DNA of 38,881 bases. It comes from CADEFX01 sp050260355 (lineage in GTDB: Bacteria; Pseudomonadota; Alphaproteobacteria; Rhizobiales; Hyphomicrobiaceae). The translations under genes were made by a program, and so were the position numbers. The notes beneath the pieces are model-generated. The model searched no databases and had not been told where the DNA came from. It saw only the letters and a list, made by a program, of their open reading frames with translations. This document shows positions 1 through 7,889 of this stretch, piece by piece (position 1 is the stretch's first letter; each line of letters begins with the position of its first letter). The stretch is from positions 1-38,881 of the forward strand of contig JBLNBZ010000062.1 of NCBI GenBank assembly GCA_050260355.1, written 5' to 3'.

Positions 1-64
1 ACCGGGCGCCGCGACGGAGTCGCGCCGCCGCGGAGGGCAGCCGCCCTCAGGCGGCGAACGGCCC

Positions 65-445
65 GTGAGCGAAAAGATCCGAATCCAGCGCGACTACGAG
101 CCGGTGCAGCCGACCTACGCGCAGTCGACCACGCGCGTGAAGCGCCCCTCGCTCGACGACATGGGCCCAGGCACCGACCGCCCCGTTCCCGCGCGGGATC
201 GGCGCGAAGCGTCGAGCGGCGTGAGCGACATCGACCCGCGCACCAGAGCGGGTGCGTTCGGCGAGAAGATCCGCGGGCCCCACAAGCCGACGCTCGACGA
301 GATGGGACCGCACGCCGAGCGCGGCCTGCCGGTCGAAGGCCCACGCCCGACGAAGCCGACCCGCACCATCGACATCCCCGGCGACACGGCGAAGAAAAAG
401 CACCGCCACGGCCGCCCCCGCAAAACCGGCCGGCCCGGACAGTAG
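65..445 (+). CDS. Small basic hypothetical protein with internal repeat and AT-hook-like tail
   Basis: I do not recognise this 126-residue protein as a named family. It starts at GTG 65, but the frame stays open to the window edge, so the true start may lie upstream and the gene may be 5'-partial. It contains two diverged copies of one unit, around residues 27-46 (core RPSLDDMGPGTDRPVPARD) and 73-92 (core KPTLDEMGPHAERGLPVEG). The C-terminus, about residues 109-126, is very basic and carries two GRP cores (HGRPRKTGRPG), resembling an AT-hook. The composition is rich in P, R, K, D and G with few hydrophobics, so the chain is probably disordered and cytoplasmic. Nucleic-acid binding is only an inference from the tail. 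No operon partner is visible. The consistent frame and repeat conservation support a real gene, but the function is unknown. Confidence 0.6.
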   Translation: MSEKIRIQRDYEPVQPTYAQSTTRVKRPSLDDMGPGTDRPVPARDRREASSGVSDIDPRTRAGAFGEKIRGPHKPTLDEMGPHAERGLPVEGPRPTKPTRTIDIPGDTAKKKHRHGRPRKTGRPGQ

Positions 446-479
446 CGGAACATCGGTGTCGACTTGCTCCAGGCTTTTT

Positions 480-609
480 CCCTCTCCCCCCTCGCGGGGA
501 GAGGGTCAGGGTGAGGGGATGATAGCTGCACGGTCGGCGACCGTCGCGACCATCGATGAGCGCACACCATCCCTCTCCCCGCTCGCGGGGAGAGGGTCAG
601 GGTGAGGGG
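480..609. repeat. Left palindromic repeat block (REP-like)
   Basis: Two copies of an imperfect palindrome, CCCTCTCCCC then GGGGAGAGGG plus a TCAGGGTGAGGGG tail, lie at 480-518 and 571-609. They are separated by a 48-bp spacer (518-565) that has its own dyad, GGTCG...CGACC. The spacer recurs at 1111-1158 with 45 of 48 bases identical. Such palindromes are dispersed intergenic repeats in alphaproteobacterial genomes. Here the block precedes the 3' end of a DUF559 gene. Confidence 0.85.
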
Positions 610-666
610 CAGCAACAAGCTCGTGAGCGGCAGCAACAGGCCTGTGAGGGGCGGCCGCTTGCGTGG

Positions 667-1032
667 TCATTCGTCGATGGACCCCTGAAGAACCCCGAGC
701 AGCGTGCGGCAGACGCCGTCAATGTTCGCGAAGACCTCGCTGTTGTGAACGCGAATGACGCGGAACCCCATGGCGTTCAGAGCTGCCTTGCGGTGCGCAT
801 CGGCGGCCATTTCCACCTGCGTGCTGTGTGTCCCACCGTCGACCTCGACGATGACCTTGCGTTGGCGGCAGAGGAAATCCGCGAAGTAGGGACCAACGGG
901 CGCCTGGCGCACGAACTTGAAGCCACCGAGGCGTCGATTGCGCAGCTCGGACCACAGCTTCTCCTCGGCCGAGACATGCTGCGAGCGAAGCGCCCGCGCG
1001 CGGTTGGTTCGCCAGGGTTGTGCGCCGCGCAT
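667..1032 (-). CDS. DUF559 family endonuclease-like protein
   Basis: This 121-residue protein matches the DUF559 family, which is related to the very-short-patch-repair (Vsr) nuclease fold. Visible signatures are SAEEKLWSELRNRRLGGFKFVRQ (residues 21-43), the motif PVGPYFADFLC (45-55), IVEVDGGTHS (61-70, with acidic residues D52, E63 and D65 at the expected PD-(D/E)XK positions) and the GFRVIRVHNSEV strand-turn (89-100). Length is typical of the family. The start is ATG 1032 with only a weak ribosome-binding site. Its biochemical role is not established; DNA cleavage or repair is inferred from the fold. The gene stands alone on the minus strand, framed by two related blocks of palindromic repeats at 480-609 and 1057-1225, which suggests a mobile or repeat-associated unit rather than an operon member. 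Confidence 0.85.
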   Translation of the reverse strand: MRGAQPWRTNRARALRSQHVSAEEKLWSELRNRRLGGFKFVRQAPVGPYFADFLCRQRKVIVEVDGGTHSTQVEMAADAHRKAALNAMGFRVIRVHNSEVFANIDGVCRTLLGVLQGSIDE

Positions 1033-1056
1033 TCTGTCGGTCCCGCCAAGCTTCGG

Positions 1057-1225
1057 CCCCTCACCCTAACCCTCTCCCCGTTCGCGCTATCGAGCGCGAC
1101 GGGGAGAGGGGATGATAGCTGCATGGTCGGCGACCGTCGCGACCATCCATCAGCGCACCCCTCCCTCTCCCCGCTCGCGGGGAGAGGGTCAGGGCCTGCC
1201 CTCGGCGAAGGCCGAGGGTGAGGGG
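1057..1225. repeat. Right palindromic repeat block (REP-like)
   Basis: An element at 1057-1110 begins with the inverse of the tail (CCCCTCACCCTAACCCTCTCC) and has a longer loop. It is followed by the 48-bp spacer copy at 1111-1158 and by a second palindrome at 1163-1225. In that last copy the tail is interrupted by a small hairpin, CCCTCGGCGAAGGCCGAGGG. After both blocks the flank reads GGCAGC(A/G)ACA..., so the repeated unit extends beyond the palindromes. Together with the left block it brackets the DUF559 gene. Confidence 0.85.
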
Positions 1226-1298
1226 CAGCGACAGACCCGTGAGCAGCAGCCGCCCACGACCGCCCGACCGCACGCGTGAAACGCCGGCTCGGCGCGCG

Positions 1299-2033
1299 TC
1301 ACCAGCTCGCGCCGAGGAGCACCAGGCCTGATGCGAGCAGCAGCATCATGACGGCCCGCTGATAGCCGCGATCGCGAAGCCGCCTGTAAACGACGGCGCC
1401 CGCCCATGCGCCGCCGATCGTGCCGGGAAGCGCGGTCGCAGCCGCCAAGCCGACCTGGCTTGTCAGCAATCCCGACACAGCGTGCGATAGCAGCGCCGCG
1501 GCAAGAATCGAGACGTTGAAGACCTGCAGCACGGTGCGGCGCTGCTCCTTGCTCCACCCGCGGATGTCGGTCCACACGATCGGCGGCACGCCCGAGAATC
1601 CCATCAGCCCGCCGAGGACGCCGCCGGCGAAGCCCGCGGCGCCGTCCGCGCCCCGGCCACCGAACGTGCTTCGCATCGGCGTCTTCCTGGCCAGCACATA
1701 ACCCGGATAGCCGACGAGGAAGAGGCCGACGCAGATCCTGAAGGTTCTGGGATCAACCTGCGGCAGAAGCCAGGTGCCGACCGGAACGCCCAGCAAACCC
1801 GGCAGGACGAACGGCAGCACCCGCCGCCACTCGATGCTTCCCCAGATCATCGGCAGCGTCTGCAGCTGGGCGACGACGGAGCAGATGATGGCGAGCGACG
1901 CGGCAACGGGCGGCGAGATCGCGTACAGCCACAGCCCCATGGCCGTGATCGCGGTGCCGAAGCCGGTGAGGCCGTTGACGACGCCCCCGGCCAGCGCACC
2001 CAGAAGGACGAGGACGATCTGATCCGGCTGCAT
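1299..2033 (-). CDS. TauE/SafE family membrane permease
   Basis: This 244-residue polytopic membrane protein fits the sulfite exporter TauE/SafE family, with about seven to eight hydrophobic segments and the two family half-repeats. Segments such as LLGALAGGVVNGLTGFGTA near the N-terminus and GFAGGVLGGLMGFSGVPPIV near the middle are the typical glycine-rich re-entrant motifs (GxxGFG / GxxGxSG). Members move sulfite, sulfoacetate or other organosulfonate-like anions across the inner membrane, but the substrate here is unknown. I prefer ATG 2033 (MQPDQ...) because the family begins directly with TM1; a GTG at 2063 would add ten residues. The gene is monocistronic and divergent from the aldolase gene at 2324. 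Confidence 0.8.
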   Translation of the reverse strand: MQPDQIVLVLLGALAGGVVNGLTGFGTAITAMGLWLYAISPPVAASLAIICSVVAQLQTLPMIWGSIEWRRVLPFVLPGLLGVPVGTWLLPQVDPRTFRICVGLFLVGYPGYVLARKTPMRSTFGGRGADGAAGFAGGVLGGLMGFSGVPPIVWTDIRGWSKEQRRTVLQVFNVSILAAALLSHAVSGLLTSQVGLAAATALPGTIGGAWAGAVVYRRLRDRGYQRAVMMLLLASGLVLLGASW

Positions 2034-2158
2034 GGGGCTCGCGCAAGTCTCCGCTCTCGGCACACCCGACCACTCGACACCATTCGCAGCGAGTCGTGCA
2101 AGCCATTGCTGCGCCGATCAAACCTCCCGCGGCGAGAGCGTGGTTTGCAATCCGCGCG

Positions 2159-2173
2159 TCGAACCCTGTTCGA
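2159..2173. promoter_or_regulatory. 15-bp dyad in the TauE-aldolase divergent leader
   Basis: TCGAAC and GTTCGA are perfect 6-bp arms around CCT. The site lies between divergent starts at 2033 and 2324, where an operator would be expected. No regulator is identified, and a dyad of this size can arise by chance in GC-rich DNA. Confidence 0.25.
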
Positions 2174-2323
2174 GCCCGAGCATTTATCCTTTCGCAAATG
2201 AGATCGAGGACGGCGAACGTGCACGCGCCGCCTTCACATCCAGTTGAACGTCGAGCGACGAGCCGTCGCTCCACAGCATGACCGAGGCACCCATATCAGG
2301 TGCACTGAGATCGAGAAGGTCCC

Positions 2324-3346
2324 ATGCCCGTTGCAACCCCCGATATCTATGCCGAGATGATCGACCGCGCCAAGCGCGGCGGCTACGCCTACCCAGCCAT
2401 CAACGTCACATCCTCGCAAACGCTGAACGCCGCCCTGCAGGGCTTCGCCGACGCCCGCTCGGACGGCATCGTCCAGGTCTCCACCGGCGGTGCAGCCTAT
2501 TGGTCCGGCGCTGGCGTCAAGGACATGGTCGCCGGCTCCCTGGCGTTTGCCGCGTTTGCCCGCGAGGTGGCCAAGACGTATCCGATCAACGTCGCCCTGC
2601 ACACGGACCACTGCCCCAGGGACAAGCTGGACGGCTTCGTGCTGCCGCTGCTGGCGGCGTCGGAGGCGGCCGTAAAGCGCGGCCAGGACCCGATCTTCAA
2701 CTCCCACATGTGGGACGGCTCCGCCGAGACGCTGGATGAGAACCTGCGCATTGCGAAGGAGCTGCTGGCCCGCACCGCCGCGGCCAAGATCATCCTCGAG
2801 GTGGAGATCGGCGCCGTGGGCGGCGAGGAGGACGGCGTCAGGCACGAGATCAACGAGAAGCTCTACAGCACCGTCGAGGACGGACTGAGGACCATCGAGG
2901 CCCTCGGCACCGGCGAGAAGGGCCGCTACATCACGGCGCTGACATTCGGCAATGTCCACGGCGTCTACAAGCCCGGCGGCGTGAAGCTGCGTCCGCAGGT
3001 GCTCCAACAGATCCAGACCGAGGTGGGCGCCCGCATCGGCAAGCAAAAGCCGTTCGATCTGGTCTTCCACGGCGGTTCCGGCTCCTCCGAGCAGGAGATC
3101 GCCGATGCCGTCTCCTACGGCGTCATCAAAATGAACATCGACACGGATGCCCAGTACGCCTTCACCCGCCCGGTGGCCGGCCACATGTTCACGAGCTACG
3201 ACGGCGTGCTGAAGGTGGACGGCGAGGTCGGCAACAAGAAAGCCTACGATCCGCGCGTCTGGGGCGCCGCCGCCGAGAGGTCGATGGCCGCCCGCGTGAC
3301 GGAAGCGGCGAGGCAGCTCGGCTCGGCCGGCAAGAGCTTCTGCTGA
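2324..3346 (+). CDS. fbaA: Class II fructose-bisphosphate aldolase
   Basis: This enzyme cleaves fructose 1,6-bisphosphate into dihydroxyacetone phosphate and glyceraldehyde 3-phosphate (reversible) in the cytoplasmic glycolysis/gluconeogenesis pathway. The 340-residue length and indels fit the long (class IIa) zinc-dependent type. The catalytic and metal residues are visible: ALHTDHC (residues 91-97) with catalytic D95 and zinc ligand H96, E161 in ILEVEIGAVGGEEDG, H212 in TFGNVHGVY, and H249 in VFHGGSGS. The phosphate-binding segment NIDTDAQYAFTRP follows at 271-283. ATG 2324 has a good ribosome-binding site (GAGAAGG). The gene appears monocistronic; a 142-bp gap separates it from the amidohydrolase, which has its own ribosome-binding site. 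Assignment is firm at family level; the symbol follows common usage. Confidence 0.93.
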   Translation: MPVATPDIYAEMIDRAKRGGYAYPAINVTSSQTLNAALQGFADARSDGIVQVSTGGAAYWSGAGVKDMVAGSLAFAAFAREVAKTYPINVALHTDHCPRDKLDGFVLPLLAASEAAVKRGQDPIFNSHMWDGSAETLDENLRIAKELLARTAAAKIILEVEIGAVGGEEDGVRHEINEKLYSTVEDGLRTIEALGTGEKGRYITALTFGNVHGVYKPGGVKLRPQVLQQIQTEVGARIGKQKPFDLVFHGGSGSSEQEIADAVSYGVIKMNIDTDAQYAFTRPVAGHMFTSYDGVLKVDGEVGNKKAYDPRVWGAAAERSMAARVTEAARQLGSAGKSFC

Positions 3347-3488
3347 TGACGCCGCTGCGGGTCGGAACCCGCTCGGACGGCCTGCCCGGGCCGATCCCTG
3401 CTCATACGGCTGGGATGCCGCGCGGTTACGCGCTGCGCATACTCATGTACATTGCGCTGTCTCCCGAGCTTGCAAGGAGTGACGTCCC

Positions 3489-4388
3489 ATGTCCGCCGGA
3501 CCGCGCCCGCCACTGTGTGCCCCGCACGATCCCCATCCGCGGCGACCGAGCGTGCCGGTTCCGCCAGGCGCCTGCGACTGTCATGCCCACGTGTTCGGGC
3601 CGGGTGATCGCTATCCTTTCACACCGCACGGTCTCTACACGCCAGCCGATGCGCTGCCGGCCGACCATCGCCACATGCTCGACGCGCTCGGCCTGGAGCG
3701 CGGAGTCATGGTGCAGCCCAGCGTCTATGCCACCGATAATCAGGCCATGCTTGATGCAATAAAGCTCGATCCAGACCGGCTGAGAGGCGTCGCCGTGGTG
3801 CCTTATGATGTCGAGACGGCCGAGATCGAGCGACTGCATGCGGCTGGCGTGCGCGGCATCCGCTGCAACATCGTGGATCTCAAATTCGGCAAGGGCGAAT
3901 TGCCGCTCGACGGGTTGAAGGCGCTGGCGCCGCGCATCAGGCCGTTCGGCTGGCACGTCGAGTTCCTGATGCATGTGAACGAGTTTCCAGACCTCGATCG
4001 CCAGCTCGCGGGATTCCCCGTCAAGGTGGTGTTCGGTCATTTGGGCTACGTGCCGACCAGCGAAGGTACGAGCACCGACGGTTTCGCGGCCATGCTTCGC
4101 CTCGCCCGCGACGGCAAGGCCTGGGTGAAGCTCACTGCGCCATATCGACTGACGCTGAGCCACTTGCCCTACCGGGATGTCGATGCCGCGGCGCGCGTGC
4201 TGGTGGAGGAGATACCCGATCGGTTGTTGTGGGGGACCGACTGGCCGCACGTCTTCATCAAGTCGCCGATCCCCAACGACGGCGACCTCGTGGATCTGCT
4301 GGCGCATTGGGTGCCCGACGAGCCGACCCGCCGTCGCATCCTCGTGACCAATCCGGCGAAGCTCTACGACTTTCCGCGCGTGGGCTGA
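3489..4388 (+). CDS. Amidohydrolase family protein, LigI-like (2-pyrone-4,6-dicarboxylate lactonase type)
   Basis: This is a 299-residue metal-dependent hydrolase with a TIM-barrel amidohydrolase fold (COG3618-like). It has the N-terminal DCHAHVFGP motif (residues 30-38; H32 and H34), HVEFLMHV (156-163), the VFGHLGYVP strand (181-189, H184) and the C-terminal LLWGTDWPHV signature with D251. This set is characteristic of the 2-pyrone-4,6-dicarboxylate lactonase (LigI) group, whose members hydrolyse lactones or similar dicarboxylates in aromatic degradation. The exact substrate cannot be read from sequence. ATG 3489 has a strong AAGGAG site nine bases upstream. It directly precedes a TRAP transporter operon, which suggests that it acts on the imported carboxylate or a product of it. 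Confidence 0.85.
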   Translation: MSAGPRPPLCAPHDPHPRRPSVPVPPGACDCHAHVFGPGDRYPFTPHGLYTPADALPADHRHMLDALGLERGVMVQPSVYATDNQAMLDAIKLDPDRLRGVAVVPYDVETAEIERLHAAGVRGIRCNIVDLKFGKGELPLDGLKALAPRIRPFGWHVEFLMHVNEFPDLDRQLAGFPVKVVFGHLGYVPTSEGTSTDGFAAMLRLARDGKAWVKLTAPYRLTLSHLPYRDVDAAARVLVEEIPDRLLWGTDWPHVFIKSPIPNDGDLVDLLAHWVPDEPTRRRILVTNPAKLYDFPRVG

Positions 4389-4457
4389 GGCTGGCGTTGC
4401 GCCGGCTGCTCGGCGGCCCTGTCTTGCCGTCACTTCGCGCTGCCGGGCCACGATCGA

Positions 4458-4486
4458 TTGACACATGTGGCTGCGGGCGCAACAGT
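4458..4486 (+). promoter_or_regulatory. Candidate sigma-70-type promoter for the TRAP operon
   Basis: A perfect TTGACA lies at 4458-4463 in the 160-bp gap between the amidohydrolase and dctP. At 17-18 bp spacing the -10 region (AACAGT) is only weakly matched. Position and orientation suit transcription of the TRAP genes. This is inference from pattern only. Confidence 0.3.
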
Positions 4487-4548
4487 AATCGGCAACTCCC
4501 GTGCCAGGCATCTCGCTTCGGCATCACAATAAAAGACCGGAGGAAACG

Positions 4549-5565
4549 ATGAAGCGCTTCTCACCGCTGGGACTTGTCGTGCTCTGTGCGGCGCTGGTGG
4601 CTGCGACGGCGGCCAGCGCGCAGACCGTGAACTGGACCCTCGGCGATGTGGACTCCGCCTCCCACTGGGGGCCGAAGTCCGGCCAGGCATTGGCCCAGGC
4701 GGTGGAAAAAGCAACGGATGGCAAGCTCAAGATCACCGTGTATCCCACCGAGTCGTTGTTCAAAGGCAAGGACTCGCTCGACGCCGTCTCCAAGAACCTT
4801 ACTCAGATCTATCGCGTCGCCGGGTTTCACGTGGCTGGCGAGGCGCAGGTGCTGGAGCTGATGGACCTGCCGCTGTTCGTGCCGTGGGACTACGAGTTCC
4901 GCGTGCAGTTGTGGGACGCGGTCACGCCCCTCTATCGCGATTTCCTCAAGAAGAAGTACGGTGTCTATCTGGCCGGCATTCTCCAGGCCGAGCCGCGCAT
5001 GATCTACACCAAGACCGCGTTCAAGGGCCTTGCAGACCTGAAGGGCCGCAAGATCCGCTGCGCCGGTCCGACCGAGACCGAGTTCACCCGTGCGCTGGGC
5101 ATGACGCCGGTGTCGGTGGCTCCTTCCGAGATTTACACGGGCCTGCAGCAAGGCCTGCTCGACGGCAACTGGGTTGCCGACGCGCCCCACTTCTACAACA
5201 AGGGCTATGAGGTGACGAAGTTCATCTTCGATGTTGGCAGCGCGGGTGCGGGATTTTTCATGATGGTCAACGAGAAGGCGCTCGAGGCGTTGCCCGCGGA
5301 CTCGAAGAAAGCCTTGATGGATGCGCTTCCCGCATACGTAGCCGCATTGCGCGCCGGCACCAAGGAAGGTGCGACGAACGGGCGGCAGATGCTGATCAAG
5401 GAGGGCATGACCGCCGTTCCGGTGTCCGCCGAGGATCGCACCGTCATGCAAAAGGCTGCGGCCGAGATCGTAGACAGGTGGCAGAAGCGCCTCGATCCCG
5501 AGAGTCACAAGATCTACGAGAAGGTCAAGGCCATGATCGACGACTATAACGCCAAGAAGAAATAG
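4549..5565 (+). CDS. dctP: TRAP transporter periplasmic solute-binding protein (DctP family)
   Basis: This 338-residue protein is the substrate-capturing component of a tripartite ATP-independent periplasmic transporter. The start is ATG 4549 with GGAGG six bases upstream; a signal peptide covers residues 1-24 with likely cleavage after ASA, placing the protein in the periplasm. The mature part has the DctP pattern, including ESLFKGKDSLDAVSKN and the central GRKIRCAGPTETEFTRALGM region, where the conserved Arg of the family binds the ligand carboxylate, followed by PSEIYTGLQQGLLDGN. DctP proteins bind mainly carboxylic and keto acids; the ligand is not determined here. dctQ and dctM follow at once, so the system is complete. 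Confidence 0.92.
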   Translation: MKRFSPLGLVVLCAALVAATAASAQTVNWTLGDVDSASHWGPKSGQALAQAVEKATDGKLKITVYPTESLFKGKDSLDAVSKNLTQIYRVAGFHVAGEAQVLELMDLPLFVPWDYEFRVQLWDAVTPLYRDFLKKKYGVYLAGILQAEPRMIYTKTAFKGLADLKGRKIRCAGPTETEFTRALGMTPVSVAPSEIYTGLQQGLLDGNWVADAPHFYNKGYEVTKFIFDVGSAGAGFFMMVNEKALEALPADSKKALMDALPAYVAALRAGTKEGATNGRQMLIKEGMTAVPVSAEDRTVMQKAAAEIVDRWQKRLDPESHKIYEKVKAMIDDYNAKKK

Positions 5566-5604
5566 CAACTCCCGCGCAGCCTCAGCGGGGCAGGCCGTAG
5601 GACC

Positions 5605-6135
5605 TTGACCATCCGACAGCGCATCGACCGGTTCGTTGCCGCCCTCACCTACGGCCTGAACGCCGTAGGGACGGTCTGCGTCGTGCTGATGATGGCCCTG
5701 ACGACGGCCGACGTGGTGGCGCGGTACGTCTTCAACAGCCCGACGATGTGGGCCGACGAGATGGCCTCCTACCTGCTGATTGCCATTGTCTTCCTTGGGC
5801 TGGCGCACAATCTGCGCACCGACGCGCATATCCGCATCGATGTCATCACGACGCATGTGCCGCTGCGGTTGCGCCTCATCCTCGAGGTGTTCGCTTACGC
5901 CGCTGGCATCCTCTTCTCGATCCTGCTGGTCATCGGTACGTGGACGCGCTTCGACAATTTCTGGACGCGCCACACCTTGAGCGACTCTCCGCTCATGACG
6001 CCCCTATGGATCGCCATGGTACCGGTGATGGTCGGCGCAGTTGTCCTTGCCATCGCCATGGCATGGGGCTTCGTGATGAGCTTACACGCGCTGCTGGCGG
6101 CAGCGCGAGCGCCGGCCAGCGTGCGGGACTCCTGA
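5605..6135 (+). CDS. dctQ: TRAP transporter small permease (DctQ family)
   Basis: This 176-residue inner-membrane protein has four hydrophobic segments (roughly residues 15-37, 53-70, 92-115 and 133-155). The loop after TM2 has the family pattern WADEMASYLL...FLGLAH..RTDAHIRIDV (about 49-80). DctQ forms the accessory subunit of the DctQM membrane complex that receives solute from the binding protein. The apparent start is TTG 5605, chosen because it leaves a normal short cytoplasmic N-terminus ahead of TM1. It lies 39 bp after dctP and one base before the dctM start, so the three genes form one transcript with tight coupling to dctM. Confidence 0.9.
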   Translation: MTIRQRIDRFVAALTYGLNAVGTVCVVLMMALTTADVVARYVFNSPTMWADEMASYLLIAIVFLGLAHNLRTDAHIRIDVITTHVPLRLRLILEVFAYAAGILFSILLVIGTWTRFDNFWTRHTLSDSPLMTPLWIAMVPVMVGAVVLAIAMAWGFVMSLHALLAAARAPASVRDS

Positions 6136-6136
6136 C

Positions 6137-7432
6137 ATGGTGCCGATCGTTGTCACGCTGGCGGTGACGCTATTCTTGCTCGCCGCGGGCGTTTGGGTAG
6201 GCGTGGGTCTGGGGCTGTCCGGCGTCGTGGGTCTGACCCAGGTGCTGGGCTGGGAGCGCGCGGTCGACATCGTCGGCAAGGTGGCGTGGGAGCAGAACAC
6301 CAGCTTCGTGCTGGTTGCCATTCCCATGTTCATCTTCATGGGTGAGCTTCTGTTCCAGTCGGGCATCATGAGCACCGTCTACCTGCGCGCGGCCACGGTG
6401 GTGAGCGGCGTTCCGGGAGGCCTGCTGCAGGCCAACATCGCAGCCTGCACCATCTTCGCCGCTTGCTCGGGTTCCAGCGTCGCCTCCGCCGCTACCATCG
6501 GCTCGGTCGGGTATCCCGAGATCGTCAAGCGCGGATACAGCCGGCCGATCGCTCTTGGCTCCATTGCTGCCGGCGGCACGCTCGGCATTCTGATTCCGCC
6601 GAGCATCATCTTCATCGTCTACGGAAGCCTCGCCGAGGTGTCGATCGGCAAGCTGTTCCTCGCCGGCGTGGTGCCGGGACTTGCGTTGTCGGCGCTCTAT
6701 TCCATCTACATCGCCGTTCGATGCCTCGCAGATCCCACGTTGGCGCCTCGCGAAAGCCGCGTCGGCATCACCGGGCGAATTCGCGCCGCGCTTGGCCTTT
6801 GGCAGATGGGGCTCCTGATTGCCGTCGTCCTCGGCGGGATCTACGGCGGTATCGCCAGTCCGACCGAGGTTGCAGCTCTCGGCGCGAGCCTCGCCATCCT
6901 GATCTCGGCCGTCTCGGGCAAGTTCACCTGGACCGGGTTATGGAAGGCCGGCTTCGCCACGGTGCGCCAGACGAGCATGATCCTGTTTGTGATCTTCACC
7001 GCCAAGATCCTGTCCGTCACGCTCATCTACTTCCAGGTCCCGGCGGCGATGGTTGCGTGGATCGGCGCTGCCGAGATGACGGCCGGTCACATCTTTCTCG
7101 CCATCGTGCTCGTTTATCTGGTGCTCGGGATGTTCGTCGATGGCATCGCCATGATGGTGATCACCGTCCCGTTCATCGTGCCCATCATGACGAACGCAGA
7201 TATGGACCTCGTATGGATGGGCGTGGTCGTGTGCATCATGATCGAGGTGGGCTTGCTGACGCCGCCGGTAGGTCTCAATCTCTACGTGCTGCAAGGCGTC
7301 ACCGGAGAGCCAATGCGCGACGTGATCGCCGGATCGGCGCCGTTCATCGTGCTGCAGTTCGCAATGGTGGCCGCGCTCTATTGGTGGCCATCGATTGCCA
7401 TGTATCTGCCGCGGCTCATCATGGGCGGCTGA
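6137..7432 (+). CDS. dctM: TRAP transporter large permease (DctM family)
   Basis: This 431-residue polytopic inner-membrane protein is the transport channel subunit of the TRAP system and belongs to the ion transporter superfamily; it is normally driven by a sodium or proton gradient. About twelve hydrophobic segments are visible. Conserved DctM features include PMFIFMGELLFQSG near residue 60, the AACSGSSVASAATIGSVGYPE segment (about 108-128), GTLGILIPPSIIFIVYG (about 148-164) and the C-terminal VGLLTPPVGLNLYVLQG. Length is normal. ATG 6137 follows the dctQ stop by one base. The dctM stop codon is followed in the same frame by the tail of an unrelated outer-membrane protein gene (see 7433-7657). 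Confidence 0.93.
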   Translation: MVPIVVTLAVTLFLLAAGVWVGVGLGLSGVVGLTQVLGWERAVDIVGKVAWEQNTSFVLVAIPMFIFMGELLFQSGIMSTVYLRAATVVSGVPGGLLQANIAACTIFAACSGSSVASAATIGSVGYPEIVKRGYSRPIALGSIAAGGTLGILIPPSIIFIVYGSLAEVSIGKLFLAGVVPGLALSALYSIYIAVRCLADPTLAPRESRVGITGRIRAALGLWQMGLLIAVVLGGIYGGIASPTEVAALGASLAILISAVSGKFTWTGLWKAGFATVRQTSMILFVIFTAKILSVTLIYFQVPAAMVAWIGAAEMTAGHIFLAIVLVYLVLGMFVDGIAMMVITVPFIVPIMTNADMDLVWMGVVVCIMIEVGLLTPPVGLNLYVLQGVTGEPMRDVIAGSAPFIVLQFAMVAALYWWPSIAMYLPRLIMGG

Positions 7433-7657
7433 ACCATCGGCGTGGTCGGCTATGACTATCGCCAGCTGACCGGCGACTCCGGCAGCGCGCCTGGTCCGTT
7501 CAAGGGCAGCGTTGATGCTATCGGGGCCGGTCTCAGCTACACGACCATTGTCGACAAGACGCCCTTTATCTTCAACCTGCGCCACTATCAGGAGTTCAAC
7601 GCCGAGAACCGTTGGGAGGGCAATTCAACGATTGCCTCCGCCACCATCCGCTACTGA
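7433..7657 (+). pseudogene. 3' remnant of a SphA/Phenol_MetA_deg-type outer-membrane protein gene
   Basis: The 74 codons after the dctM stop, in the same frame, encode a clear C-terminal beta-strand tail: IGVVGYDYRQLTGDSG, GPFKGSVDAIGAGLSY, DKTPFIFNLRHYQEF and NRWEGN, ending in an aromatic residue at TIRY. This is the conserved end of the SphA / PF13557 family (transporters annotated as phenol meta-pathway degradation-like), which is normally about 300 residues long. A GTG at 7442 is available, but there is no signal peptide and no N-terminal barrel, so the fragment is not a functional porin. The missing 5' part suggests a deletion or insertion whose junction lies at or within the dctM end. 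Family recognition is from memory of the motif; the truncation is seen directly. Confidence 0.75.
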
Positions 7658-7889
7658 CGCGCAAAGTACCCGGGCCTGCTCGGCTCTTGCTGCGCTGCGT
7701 CGGTCGGCAGCCGGCGCGCGTCACACCCGCTTGCCCCAATCCCGGCCCTGGCCGCGCCGCAAAAATCGGCGCAAGATCACCGTCACCGAGAGCAGAACAG
7801 CTCAGCGCGAGGACACCTGTCCGTCGTGACTGGGCGCGCCGATGGCTCCGCTCTGATCCGGTGCCTCGGCCGGTCGACAGGAGGAACCC

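Noticed and set aside
556..1221. Plus-strand open frame of 221 residues across the repeat blocks
   Set aside because: Its ends are translated palindromic repeats (HHPSPRSRGEGQGEG-like) and its middle is antisense to the DUF559 gene.
480..1225. CRISPR array
   Set aside because: The repeats are palindromes in pairs with conserved, not variable, spacers, and no cas gene is present.
2234..3184. Minus-strand frame of 316 residues opposite fbaA
   Set aside because: It is the antisense shadow of a strongly conserved aldolase and has no recognisable motif.
3426..4511. Minus-strand frame of 361 residues opposite the amidohydrolase
   Set aside because: Antisense shadow rich in Arg, His and Ala, with no family features.
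4561..5973. Minus-strand frame of 470 residues opposite dctP and dctQ
   Set aside because: Composition (Asp, His, Arg, Gly) is typical of antisense reading of GC-rich genes; the plus-strand genes are certain.
6463..7455. Second plus-strand frame of 330 residues within dctM
   Set aside because: An out-of-frame shadow of DctM, dominated by R and D, without start signal.
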